64,000 nt of DNA from Acidaminobacter sp. (GTDB lineage Bacteria > Bacillota_A > Clostridia > Peptostreptococcales > Acidaminobacteraceae): the NCBI GenBank assembly GCA_009881125.1, contig WXFH01000017.1, positions 1 through 64,000 of the forward strand, in the 5' to 3' direction. Shown piece after piece: positions 43,441 through 51,899 of this stretch; the first letter of the stretch is position 1, and every line of letters starts with the position of its first letter. The position numbers and the translations under genes are program-made. Below the pieces are notes generated by a model. That model was given only the letters and a program-made list of their open reading frames with translations. It had not been told where the DNA came from and did not search any database.

Positions 43441-44943
43441 TTATTTTGTTGGTTTAGCAATGGTAATATTTGTTGAAGAAGGGGGCGAATAGGTATAGCC
43501 ACTTAAGGTGACCGAACTAAGCTGAAATACTATTGAACTAGTCTGTGCACTGATATTTCCAGAGTTTAAGGTACAATTTCCAGATCCATCTGTTGTTCCT
43601 GAAACGGTTAAACTTCCAAATGAGCCTGTTACGACGGCGCCTGAAAATGCTGGATCAACAGTGACAACTACTTGAGCATTCCAGAATTTTTTGTTGACGA
43701 TTGAGGAACTTTTTTCAAGCGATGAAACTGTTATTGATTTTGTATCCGGCGGTGGCGTTGAGGTACCAACAGCTTTTTTTGCGTCTACCAGTCCAAAGCC
43801 ATACCATGGATCTCTTCCGATAACTCCAAGATCTTTGGCTGTATCATTTAGAAGAGTTCTAACTTGAGTATTTGTCATTGATGGATGAGCCGCCATTACA
43901 AGCGCCGCAACACCCGCGACATGCGGAGAAGCCATTGACGTACCATTATACGTCGCGTAAGCCCCTCTAAGGACAGTTGAGTAAATGCCATAACCCGGAG
44001 CAGACAATTCTACGGTATTACCTGTGCTTGAAAAATATGGTCTAATATTATCGCTATTTGTTGCCGCTACTGCGACTACGGAATTGTATTTAGCAGGATA
44101 GCCAACTGTGTCACCGGTACCAGCCAAATCACCTTCGTTACCAGCTGCAGCTATGTGAAGAATTCCGGCATTATAGGCTGCAACAAATGCTTTTTCCATA
44201 GTATAACCGTAAATATCAGGATTAGCAGATGAACCATAACTGTTGTTAGTGATTCTGATGTCATCTGCGTTGTCAGGGTCGTTGTTATAAGCAATACACC
44301 AGTCAAGGGCTGCGATAATATTGCTGAAATCTCCACTGCCTTTTCTGTTTAAAACTTTTAAAGCGTATATTTTCGAGTTTGGAGCGACACCAACAATACC
44401 AGTTCCATCCAGCTCAGCCGCAATAGTGCCAGATACGTGAGTCCCGTGGCCGTTATCATCCATCGGATCATTATCTTTATTGACAAAATCGTAACCACCG
44501 GCATAATTTGCAGCCAAGTCAGGGTGAGAATAATCCATGCCAGTATCGATGACTGCAACAGCAACACCATTACCAGTAACATTTGAATCAATGTGTACGC
44601 TTTCCGCACCGACCTTTGAAATACCCCATGGATAACTGTCAGCCAGTGCATGAACCTCCCCATCAAGTTCAATTAACTTAATCTTCGGATTCCTGGATAA
44701 ACCCTCCAGAGCCGCCTGCGGCAACGTCGCCGCAATTGCCGGCACAATATTATATGTAAACTTGACTGATCCGCCGAAAGCCCTTATTAACGCCGCTTCT
44801 GCCGGACCGGGCTGCTCGTGGAAAGCTATGATGACTTTGACCTTTTCTGTTCCAATACCTGCGGAAGCTGCACCTGAAAGCAGGGTAGAGACCAGCATAA
44901 TCAGGATGAGCAACATAATGCTGAATCTTTTATTTCTTCGCAT
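43441..44943 (-). CDS. Secreted subtilisin-like serine protease (S8), second copy
   Basis: This 500-residue paralog of the neighbour has a signal peptide (MRRNKRFSIMLLILIMLVSTLLSGAASA), propeptide (VIIAFHEQPGPAEAALIRAFGG) and catalytic D in VAVIDTGMDYSHPDL, H in GHGTHVSGTIAAELDG, S in GTSMASPHVAGVAALVM. It lacks the Ig/PKD repeats and ends in a short beta domain. The gene appears clearly AT-richer than its neighbour, suggesting different history despite the tandem arrangement. GAGGAGGGTTTGG precedes the start. Confidence 0.93.
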   Translation of the reverse strand: MRRNKRFSIMLLILIMLVSTLLSGAASAGIGTEKVKVIIAFHEQPGPAEAALIRAFGGSVKFTYNIVPAIAATLPQAALEGLSRNPKIKLIELDGEVHALADSYPWGISKVGAESVHIDSNVTGNGVAVAVIDTGMDYSHPDLAANYAGGYDFVNKDNDPMDDNGHGTHVSGTIAAELDGTGIVGVAPNSKIYALKVLNRKGSGDFSNIIAALDWCIAYNNDPDNADDIRITNNSYGSSANPDIYGYTMEKAFVAAYNAGILHIAAAGNEGDLAGTGDTVGYPAKYNSVVAVAATNSDNIRPYFSSTGNTVELSAPGYGIYSTVLRGAYATYNGTSMASPHVAGVAALVMAAHPSMTNTQVRTLLNDTAKDLGVIGRDPWYGFGLVDAKKAVGTSTPPPDTKSITVSSLEKSSSIVNKKFWNAQVVVTVDPAFSGAVVTGSFGSLTVSGTTDGSGNCTLNSGNISAQTSSIVFQLSSVTLSGYTYSPPSSTNITIAKPTK

Positions 44944-45257
44944 ACCAAACCCTCCTCATGAATGAGTTTTTTAATTGAATTGTTTATACCCTAAAATGTA
45001 TAGTTAAAAAGCATCACAAGATTTATTAAGCTCATAGAGGCGCATAATTAAACAAAAAAAGAATAATTACATTTACATTTCTGCATCCTTTACTTACCTT
45101 CAGCAGAAAGTAAACTACATTGTATACAACCTAATCCACTTTCTCCATGATGTACCCTGACAACCCCAACACCTCGTCAATCAAAATTTCCAGCCCCGCA
45201 CTATGACCAAGGCAGGCTTTTTGTTATAATAATTGAGTTAAAGAAGGAGGGGTCCCG
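44944..45257. other. Spacer between divergent units, no clear element
   Basis: AT-rich 314-base gap. TTGTTATAAT before 45231 gives a plausible -10 box for the fusion gene, but no convincing -35 or hairpin is seen. Confidence 0.4.
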
Positions 45258-47363
45258 GTGACCGACCTAATCACTCAAACTCAATCGCTGCTGGCACTGC
45301 CGCTTGAAGAACTCATTGCGCACCTTGAAGAAAGAGTCAACGCGCTGAATCGCGCCCACGACGGCATTTTGACCCAGCTTCTGCTCGCAGCTGAAGATTA
45401 TAAATCCGAAACTCCAAACGCCACCCTCAGAGTCTTCCTCGTCGGCGGCGCTGTCCGCGACTTGATCCTCGGCCGCGACGTCCGCGACCTGGACGTGGTC
45501 ATAGAAGGCGAGATCACCAAACTAACCGACCGCCTCACTAACATTGACTGGCAGTACTACGACCGCTTCATGACCGCCTCAGGCATCCTGGACACAGGGG
45601 AGATCGATCTGATCACCGCCCGCAGCGAACGCTATGAAGCCCCCGGACAGCTCCCTACAGTCACGCCAGGAACCATTGAGGACGACCTGAAACGCCGGGA
45701 CTTCACCGTCAACGCCATGGCCCTTGAGCTGGAACTTCTGGACTACGTGGCCTCTGAAACTTGCGACTTAAGCACCGCCCGCACGATCCTGATCCAGCTG
45801 CTGGATCCCCTAAAAGGCCTCGATGACCTGAAAGCCAAAGACCTCAGAGTCCTTCACGACCAGAGCTTTTACGACGATCCCACCCGTCTGTACCGCGCGG
45901 TCCGCTACATGGCCCGAGTAGGTCTGACCCCGGTGGACACAACAGAAAAACAAATGAAAGAAGCCATAGAAGCGGGTGTACTGAAAACCCTGACCAATGA
46001 CCGCATTATGCGCGAGCTGTTCCTCAACTTCAGTGACGGCCACTGCGAGGAGGCTGTTCGCTTGATGCTCGACCTAGGTCTCCTGATCACAACAGAGGAC
46101 AACACCGCACCAACCTCTGAGGCCCTGATCCAGGCCATAGCCTTTGCCCGGGTCGTCGAGCACGCCCCCGGTCTCTGCGGTGACGACAAGGCGAGTCACC
46201 TGTTCGGTTATTTTTCCCAAACCTCCCCGGACTTCGCCGAGCGCTTCCGTCAGTGCTCGCTGCCCCGCAAACTCAAAAATGCGGCCCGCGCACTTAACAC
46301 CACGTCCCCAGACGCCCTGGCCCAGCAGCTGAACCTCCACGAGGTCCCGCCACTTAATACCCAACTCGCTTCGCCCCCCAAAAACCAATCAGATTCTGAT
46401 GATCACCCAGCCCAATCCGAATCCCTACCAATCACCTCCGCTTACTCCGTCAAGCTGGACGCCTTCGAAGGCCCCATGGACCTCCTGCTCCACCTGATCC
46501 AGGACAACGAAATCGATATCTACGATATCCCTGTGGCCACCCTCTGCACCCAGTACCTCGACTACCTGATCCATATGGAAACGGCACGCGTCGACATTGC
46601 CGGCGAATTCCTGGTCATGGCCGCCACGCTCCTTGAGATCAAGTCCATGATGCTGCTGCCGGACCGTGAAGCGGGCATTTTCGAAGCCTGGGATGTGGCC
46701 GAGGACCCGCGTACGGAGCTCGTCACCAAACTCGTCGAGTACAAGCGCTACAAGGAAGCCGCAAGGCTCCTCAGTGGCCTCGAGCTGCAGGACGGCGCTT
46801 ATTTCACTCGTGAGGCCTCAGATCTCTCTGAAATCCTCCCTCAGAATCCGGAAACCCTCAACGAGCCTACCGAGATTGATCTTCTCACAGAAGCCCTAAA
46901 ACGGGTGCTCACCAAACTGGATCGCACCGATACCCACAGAGAGCATTTTTTCTCCACCCTGAACCGTGAGCCCTACGCTGTGGAGGACGCCATCAAGGCG
47001 CTGACGGCCCGCCTCAAGGAAGTGAACGACATTTCCTTTGAAGCCCTGTTCGAGGGCGGCGCAACCCGCAACGTCGTTGTAACCACGTTTCTGGCCCTTC
47101 TTGAGCTTTTGAAGCTGAAGCGCGTTCGTGTGGTTCAGGACGAGATGTTCAGCGGCATCCTGATTCGGCGCAGGGAACCATCGGAAACTGAAGAGGAATT
47201 GATTCAGGAGTCCCTGCTGGAGCACTGGTATGAGACGTCTCAGTCCCAAGACACCAATGCCGCTGCCGATGGTTCCCAGGTCCAAAACCCTCAAAGCCGC
47301 GGCAATAACCACAACGAAAACCATAACGAAGACCACTACGATGAAGAAGGGGAGACCGACTGA
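45258..47363 (+). CDS. scpA: tRNA nucleotidyltransferase-like/ScpA fusion protein
   Basis: This 701-residue frame joins two families. Residues 57-205 are a poly(A)/CCA polymerase-type head (FLVGGAVRDLILGRDVRDLDVVI with catalytic D77 and D79, EDDLKRRDFTVNAMAL, YDDPTRLYRAVRY), followed by a partial neck to about 345. A low-complexity linker (350-390) leads to ScpA at about 397-655 (YSVKLDAFEGPMDLLLHLIQDNEIDIYDIPVATLC), the kleisin that bridges SMC in chromosome condensation. The DNA before ScpA has no ATG or ribosome site, so ScpA is made only as the fusion. The body and tail domains of CCA enzymes are missing. The tail AADGSQ carries a motif copy. scpB starts on the stop codon. Confidence 0.88.
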   Translation: MTDLITQTQSLLALPLEELIAHLEERVNALNRAHDGILTQLLLAAEDYKSETPNATLRVFLVGGAVRDLILGRDVRDLDVVIEGEITKLTDRLTNIDWQYYDRFMTASGILDTGEIDLITARSERYEAPGQLPTVTPGTIEDDLKRRDFTVNAMALELELLDYVASETCDLSTARTILIQLLDPLKGLDDLKAKDLRVLHDQSFYDDPTRLYRAVRYMARVGLTPVDTTEKQMKEAIEAGVLKTLTNDRIMRELFLNFSDGHCEEAVRLMLDLGLLITTEDNTAPTSEALIQAIAFARVVEHAPGLCGDDKASHLFGYFSQTSPDFAERFRQCSLPRKLKNAARALNTTSPDALAQQLNLHEVPPLNTQLASPPKNQSDSDDHPAQSESLPITSAYSVKLDAFEGPMDLLLHLIQDNEIDIYDIPVATLCTQYLDYLIHMETARVDIAGEFLVMAATLLEIKSMMLLPDREAGIFEAWDVAEDPRTELVTKLVEYKRYKEAARLLSGLELQDGAYFTREASDLSEILPQNPETLNEPTEIDLLTEALKRVLTKLDRTDTHREHFFSTLNREPYAVEDAIKALTARLKEVNDISFEALFEGGATRNVVVTTFLALLELLKLKRVRVVQDEMFSGILIRRREPSETEEELIQESLLEHWYETSQSQDTNAAADGSQVQNPQSRGNNHNENHNEDHYDEEGETD

Positions 47364-48031
47364 TGGAAGAACGTTCCTACCGAAGCGCCATAGAATCCAT
47401 TCTGTTTGTCAGCGGCGAGCCCGTGGCAATCGACCGCCTGGCGGCAGCCCTGGACCTGCCCATGAGCTGGACCGTGGAACTGCTGGAAACCCTGCGCAAG
47501 GAATACGAGTCCGGGGAGCGGGGGATGCGCCTGCTGTTCATCCGCGACGCCGTTCAGATGGCCAGCGCACCGGAAAATGCAGACTTTATCGAGCGCGTCA
47601 TGAAGACCACTAAATCCAGAGGCTTGTCCCCGGCGACGCTGGAGACACTCGCCATTATCGCCTACAAACAGCCTGTGACCCGGTCGGAGATCGATTACAC
47701 CCGGGGCGTCAAGTCGGACAAGCCCCTGCAGATTTTGATCGAGCGCGGGCTTATTGAAGAAAAGGGCAGGCTGGAGAAGATTGGCCGACCGATGCTTTAC
47801 GGCACGACGGACGAGTTTCTCAGAACTTTTGGTCTGAGGTCCCTGGAAGAGCTTCCGGATCTCACGACCTTTGACGGCGCCGAGCGTCTGATCAACCTGC
47901 TTGAGGCCCGTGAAGCGGATGAAACGGATGTGACAGATGAAGCGGTGGCAGAATCGACTGCAGCTGAACCGAGCGCTTTGTCCGAAGAGGATGACGTTAC
48001 CATCCCCTACGAAAGGGACGAAACACTATGA
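47363..48031 (+). CDS. scpB: Chromosome segregation/condensation protein ScpB
   Basis: ScpB is the winged-helix partner that binds ScpA in the SMC complex. The 222-residue protein shows YRSAIESILFVSGEPVAIDRLAAALD, SRGLSPATLETLAIIAYKQPVTRSEIDYTRGVKSD and GRPMLYGTTDEFLRTFGL. The C-terminal acidic tail is longer than usual. It overlaps the fusion gene by one base (TGATG) and rluB by four. Confidence 0.96.
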   Translation: MEERSYRSAIESILFVSGEPVAIDRLAAALDLPMSWTVELLETLRKEYESGERGMRLLFIRDAVQMASAPENADFIERVMKTTKSRGLSPATLETLAIIAYKQPVTRSEIDYTRGVKSDKPLQILIERGLIEEKGRLEKIGRPMLYGTTDEFLRTFGLRSLEELPDLTTFDGAERLINLLEAREADETDVTDEAVAESTAAEPSALSEEDDVTIPYERDETL

Positions 48032-48753
48032 CCACTGCAACCGATTCGAAGACAATGATGCGGCTTCAGAAATATATGGCCCACTGCGGCGTCGCCTCCC
48101 GCAGAAGTGCGGAGGGGATGATCCTCGACGGCAGGGTCAAGGTCAACGGTGAGGTTGTCCGCGAGCTTGGCACCTCCATTTCACCCGAGAGTGACCGGGT
48201 TGAAGTCGACGGCACCCTGATCCAGACAGCCGCCGATCACGTCTACATGATGCTCAACAAGCCCACGGGCTACATCACCTCCGTCAAGGACAACTTTGGC
48301 CGGCCCACCGCACTGGATCTGGTCCGGATTGACCGCCGGGTTTATCCCGTTGGCCGACTGGACTATGACTCCGAAGGCCTGATCCTCTTAACCGATGACG
48401 GCGCCCTAACCCACCTCCTGACCCACCCGAGCCATGAATTCGAAAAGCGCTACTACGTTGAGACTGATCGCTTACTGACGGATACCGAGCTTGCAAAGCT
48501 GCGTGACGGCGTTGATATTGGCGACTACGTCACTCAGCCGGCTTTCGTCGAAAGACAGAAGGGCAAAGGGCTGATTGTGGGGATCCGCGAAGGAAAGAAC
48601 CGTCAGATCCGCAGAATGGTCGAAGCGCTCAGTGCCAATGTCAAACGCCTTCGCCGCCTGTCCATAGGTCCGCTGGAACTCGGAGATTTAAAGTCCGGAG
48701 CCTGGCGCCACCTGACCCCGGAAGAAGTAGCAGCGTTGAAAGCTCTTCAATAA
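48028..48753 (+). CDS. rluB: rRNA pseudouridine synthase, RluB/RsuA family
   Basis: This 241-residue enzyme isomerises uridine in rRNA. An S4 domain (MRLQKYMAHCGVASRRSAEGMILDGRVKVNGE) is followed by the RsuA-type catalytic core with GRLDYDSEGLILLTDDGALTHLL containing the catalytic Asp and GKNRQIRRMVEALS. RluB (23S U2605) is most likely in this scpAB context. It overlaps scpB by ATGA. A phased repeat array follows. Confidence 0.94.
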   Translation: MTTATDSKTMMRLQKYMAHCGVASRRSAEGMILDGRVKVNGEVVRELGTSISPESDRVEVDGTLIQTAADHVYMMLNKPTGYITSVKDNFGRPTALDLVRIDRRVYPVGRLDYDSEGLILLTDDGALTHLLTHPSHEFEKRYYVETDRLLTDTELAKLRDGVDIGDYVTQPAFVERQKGKGLIVGIREGKNRQIRRMVEALSANVKRLRRLSIGPLELGDLKSGAWRHLTPEEVAALKALQ

Positions 48754-48780
48754 CGACATTTATTGAGAAACATTCTCGCA

Positions 48781-48935
48781 AGCTCTGGCACCGAAACGAT
48801 TTCGGTGTCAGACACTCACTTCAACTCAGTGTCAGACACTCACTTCAACTCAGTGTCAGACACTCACTTCAACTCAGTGTCAGACACTCACTTCAACTCA
48901 GTGTCAGACACTCACTTCAAACTGGCGCCTGTCAC
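48781..48935. repeat. 24-bp phased palindrome array 4 (most regular)
   Basis: Lead unit AGCTCTGGCAC at 48781, then GTGTCAGACAC at 48805, 48829, 48853, 48877 and 48901, and a degenerate GCGCCTGTCAC at 48925. Spacers are TCACTTCAACTCA, nearly invariant. It lies between rluB and the acetyltransferase gene. An open frame through the repeats (SVSDTHFN repeated) is a by-product of the 24-base period and is not called as a gene. Confidence 0.9.
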
Positions 48936-48986
48936 CTACCATCAAAACCGTTCGAAAATTTCAAAACACAAAGGAGCCTGACTATC

Positions 48987-49427
48987 ATGATGCTTTTAAA
49001 AACCGCTGAAAAAGAAGATTTCGCAGATCTTCAGAAATTCATAGAGGAAGAGGGGATCACCGTCCCTGCGAATTTCCCTCAAAACCTCGAAGTTGTCGTC
49101 GCACGGGAAAAGGAAAAGGTCCTCGGCTTTGTCACCGCGGAGCTCGTCATTCTGGATCCCACCATCCGCCACCTCTATATGACGCCTGCCCTCAGAAACA
49201 AAAAGTTTGCCGATGGTCTCCTGAGAGCCATTATGTTCTACATGCTCAACCGCGGCTTCGGCTGGGTTTATGCTGACAACAATACCGAAATCTCGGGCTA
49301 CCTGACCCGCTTTGGCTTTGAAGCAGATCCGGAGGTTAAGGACCGCCTCGCCCTCGAAATCGACCCGTTCTTCGACAGAGGCTGCCAAGGCTGCAACAGC
49401 GCTAAAAAAGCCCCTGTCCAGCTATAA
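48987..49427 (+). CDS. GNAT-like acetyltransferase domain protein
   Basis: This 146-residue protein has the GNAT fold outline: VVVAREKEKVLGFVTAELVI strand pair, then IRHLYMTPALRNKKFADGLLRAIMFYMLNRGFGWVYADN in the cofactor-binding region and SGYLTRFGFEADPE at the end. The acetyl-CoA loop (normally R/Q-x-x-G-x-G/A) is only weakly matched (RNKKFADG), so activity is uncertain. The FADGLL codons contain GCCGATGGT. The C-terminal CQGCNSAKK stretch is unusual. AAAGGAGCC precedes the ATG. surE follows 46 bases later. Confidence 0.65.
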   Translation: MMLLKTAEKEDFADLQKFIEEEGITVPANFPQNLEVVVAREKEKVLGFVTAELVILDPTIRHLYMTPALRNKKFADGLLRAIMFYMLNRGFGWVYADNNTEISGYLTRFGFEADPEVKDRLALEIDPFFDRGCQGCNSAKKAPVQL

Positions 49428-49473
49428 CAACATAAACAGAAACAGTCACATCTCGAAAGGCAGTGATCCCTCT

Positions 49474-50229
49474 ATGAACATCTTCATCAGCAACGACGAC
49501 GGCATCCAGGCCGCGGGTTTGAAAGCCCTCGCCGAAGCCCTCATACCCCATCACCAAGTCTATATCGCTGCGCCGGAGTATCAGCAGAGCGCCAAAAGTC
49601 ACGCGCTGACCATGCACGACATCGTCCATGCCCGCCGGACCCACCTCTATCCGGGAAGCGCAGCAGAGTGGGCCATCAACGGCACCCCGGCGGACTGCGT
49701 CAAAATTGGCCTCGCCAAATTTGAAGAGATCAAGTTCGACCTGGTCCTCTCCGGCATCAACAACGGCCCTAACCTGGGCATCGACGTCATTTATTCCGGC
49801 ACGGTCGCTGCCGCGCTGGAAGGCAGCTTCCACGGCATCCCGAGTTTCGCCATTTCCCATTATTCCGGCGCAGAATCCGGTTTTCGTAAAGCCGCCGAAT
49901 TTATCCGCGACAACCTCGAAACCTTGCTGTCCGCCTTCAAATGGGACTATAACGCCGTCAACATCAACTTCCCGCCGGCAGATGATTACGAAGGCATTTC
50001 CTACTGCAAGCTCGGTAAAATGGTCTACGAAAATTCCGTCCAGCGCCGCACCAGCCCCCGAGGCGGGGAGTACTACTGGATCGCCGGCGACCTCCTGATC
50101 CCGCCGGATCAGATCGACACGGACGTCTACGCCATTTCCCGGAACCGGGTGAGCCTCACGCCTATCCGCTTCAATTTCAACGACTTCCACGAGCCGTTGA
50201 TAGACAGCGATCAATTTAAACTGGATTAG
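49474..50229 (+). CDS. surE: 5'/3'-nucleotidase SurE
   Basis: This 251-residue phosphatase hydrolyses nucleoside monophosphates. MNIFISNDDGIQAAGLKALAEAL holds the metal-binding DD, followed by APEYQQSAKSHALTMHD, WAINGTPADCVKIGL and LVLSGINNGPNLGIDVIYSGTVAAALEG. The ATG at 49474 gives the family's N terminus; an upstream in-frame extension overlapping the acetyltransferase gene is rejected. AAAGG lies 14 bases before. Confidence 0.95.
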   Translation: MNIFISNDDGIQAAGLKALAEALIPHHQVYIAAPEYQQSAKSHALTMHDIVHARRTHLYPGSAAEWAINGTPADCVKIGLAKFEEIKFDLVLSGINNGPNLGIDVIYSGTVAAALEGSFHGIPSFAISHYSGAESGFRKAAEFIRDNLETLLSAFKWDYNAVNINFPPADDYEGISYCKLGKMVYENSVQRRTSPRGGEYYWIAGDLLIPPDQIDTDVYAISRNRVSLTPIRFNFNDFHEPLIDSDQFKLD

Positions 50230-50244
50230 GCTAAATAATGAATA

Positions 50245-50297
50245 AAAACGCGTTCAATTGTTTGTTAATGAATAGACAAACTGACGCGTTTTTTTCC
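50245..50297 (+). terminator. Terminator after surE
   Basis: AAAACGCGT (50245-50253) pairs with ACGCGTTTT (50284-50292), with an inner TTTGT/ACAAA stem, and the T run continues to 50295. Confidence 0.8.
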
Positions 50298-50305
50298 TTT
50301 TTGGG

Positions 50306-50393
50306 GCCGATGGTTTCCCGCCACCACCAAACCACAGTGAGCATCCCGCCCGAACCCAGATTGGAGAAGGGGATAGAAGATGTGACCATCGGC
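50306..50393. repeat. Inverted motif pair with 70-base spacing
   Basis: Exact copies GCCGATGGT (50306-50314) and ACCATCGGC (50385-50393), in opposite orientation but 70 bases apart, flank GC-rich sequence. They are too distant for a compact terminator, unlike the other pairs. Possible insertion between the two arms. Confidence 0.6.
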
Positions 50394-50493
50394 AGAATCT
50401 CTTTTTGTATACCAAAATACACACGCACAATTATACTTTATGCACGTCAACTTGCGATTTTGTGAAAGATTTCATAATAAGATGAAATCTATC

Positions 50494-50521
50494 TTGCAAA
50501 ATTGTGACTATGTGTTATCAT
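50494..50521 (+). promoter_or_regulatory. SigA-type promoter of the kor operon
   Basis: TTGCAA (50494-50499), a 16-base spacer and TATCAT (50516-50521), 33 bases before the korD start. Confidence 0.6.
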
Positions 50522-50554
50522 TGAAATGTAGTTATTCTTAAGGAGGTCGTTGAC

Positions 50555-50770
50555 TTGAGCAAGAGTAAAGAGCAACTGGAAATCAAGATCAACAAAAATT
50601 GGTGTAAAGGTTGCGGCATCTGTATCGCGTTCTGCCCTAAAAAAGTCCTCGGATTCGACGATAATGGCAAAGTGAACATGAATGATCGTGAGAACTGCAT
50701 CAAGTGCGGTCAGTGTGAACTGCGCTGCCCGGATTTCGCCATTTTTTTGGGAGGTATAGACAATGAGTAA
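50555..50770 (+). CDS. korD: 2-oxoacid:ferredoxin oxidoreductase delta (ferredoxin) subunit
   Basis: This 71-residue ferredoxin with motifs CKGCGICIAFCPKKVL and CIKCGQCELRCPDFAI carries two [4Fe-4S] clusters and passes electrons within the 2-oxoacid oxidoreductase. TTG start after AAGGAGGTCG. It overlaps korA by eight bases. The four genes together match the KorDABC type, for which 2-oxoglutarate is a common substrate, but branched-chain 2-oxoacids remain possible. Confidence 0.88.
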   Translation: MSKSKEQLEIKINKNWCKGCGICIAFCPKKVLGFDDNGKVNMNDRENCIKCGQCELRCPDFAIFLGGIDNE

Positions 50771-51899
50771 ACGCATCGTCAAACTCATGCAGGGCAATGA
50801 AGCTTGCGTCGCTGGCGCACTCGCTGCCGGCATGAAGTTCTTCGCCGGCTATCCAATCACACCGTCCACAGAAATTGCTGAGGGCTCAGCGGAAAAGCTC
50901 CCTGAAGTCGGCGGTAAATTCATCCAAATGGAAGATGAGATTGCAGGTATTGCTGCAGCGATCGGCGGAAGCATCGCCGGCTTCAAATCCATGACGGCTA
51001 CAAGTGGTCCCGGTTTCTCACTGAAGCAGGAAAACATTGGCTACGCGGCGCTTGCTGAGATTCCGCTCGTCATCGTCAACGTCATGCGCGGCGGCCCGTC
51101 TACAGGTCTTCCTACGTCACCTGGTCAGGGCGACGTCATGCAGGCTATGTGGGGTACTCACGGCGACCATCCGGTCATCGCCATTTCACCGCAGTCCGTC
51201 ACTGAAATGTACTACGAAACAGTTCGCGCCTTTAATCTTGCTGAAAAATATAGAACACCTGTCATCCTCATGCCGGACGAAGTCGTCGGTCACATGCGCG
51301 AGCGCATCGAGATCCCGAACGCGGACGAGCTTGAGATCTTTGACCGCTTAAAGCCGGTTGAAGGTGAAGATTACATTCCTTACGGCGTTCGCGAAGGCGA
51401 CCTCGTGCCTCGTATGGCTGGCTTCGGTGAAGGCTACCGTTACCACATCACCGGCCTCTTCCACGACGACATGGGCTTCCCAACGAACAGCACCGTCAAG
51501 GCTGGCGTTAAAATCAACCGCCTCATGGCTAAAATCACGGACAACCTCGAGGACCTGATCTCTTATGACGAGTACCTCATGGACGACGCTGAAATCATGA
51601 TCGTGGCTTACGGTTCTACAGCGAGAACTGCAAAAAATGCCATCAACAAGCTTCGCGCTGAAGGCATCAAAGTCGGCATGCTGCGACCTATCACCATCTG
51701 GCCGTATCCGGTAGAGGCGACCCTCGCCCGCGCCAAGCAAGTCAATAAAGTTCTCGTCGTTGAGCACAACCTTGGCCAGCTGATGCTGGAAGTCGAGCGC
51801 GTCGTCAAATCGGAAGCTGAGCTTCACTTCCTCGGACGTGCTGATGGCGATGTCTTTGTACCTGCAGATATCGTGAAAAAAGTCAAGGAGGTTTTATAA
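50763..51899 (+). CDS. korA: 2-oxoacid:ferredoxin oxidoreductase alpha subunit
   Basis: This 378-residue subunit has the pyrimidine-binding fold of ThDP-dependent oxidoreductases: QGNEACVAGALAAGMKFFAGYPITPSTEIAE, QMEDEIAGIAAAIGGSIAGFKSMTATSGPGFSL and the domain III end VVEHNLGQLMLEVERVV. It oxidatively decarboxylates 2-oxoacids to acyl-CoA with KorB. The start follows GGGAGG and overlaps korD. Confidence 0.94.
   Translation: MSKRIVKLMQGNEACVAGALAAGMKFFAGYPITPSTEIAEGSAEKLPEVGGKFIQMEDEIAGIAAAIGGSIAGFKSMTATSGPGFSLKQENIGYAALAEIPLVIVNVMRGGPSTGLPTSPGQGDVMQAMWGTHGDHPVIAISPQSVTEMYYETVRAFNLAEKYRTPVILMPDEVVGHMRERIEIPNADELEIFDRLKPVEGEDYIPYGVREGDLVPRMAGFGEGYRYHITGLFHDDMGFPTNSTVKAGVKINRLMAKITDNLEDLISYDEYLMDDAEIMIVAYGSTARTAKNAINKLRAEGIKVGMLRPITIWPYPVEATLARAKQVNKVLVVEHNLGQLMLEVERVVKSEAELHFLGRADGDVFVPADIVKKVKEVL

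Noticed and set aside
48781..48935. Possible CRISPR array
   Set aside because: The spacers between cores are nearly identical, the unit is only 24 bases, and no cas gene is nearby.
48763..48981. Open frame of about 72 codons with SVSDTHFN repeats
   Set aside because: It is created by the 24-base repeat period (a multiple of three) and has no ribosome site or family match.
49312..49473. Longer N terminus of SurE
   Set aside because: It overlaps the acetyltransferase gene, and SurE proteins start at MNIFISNDDG.
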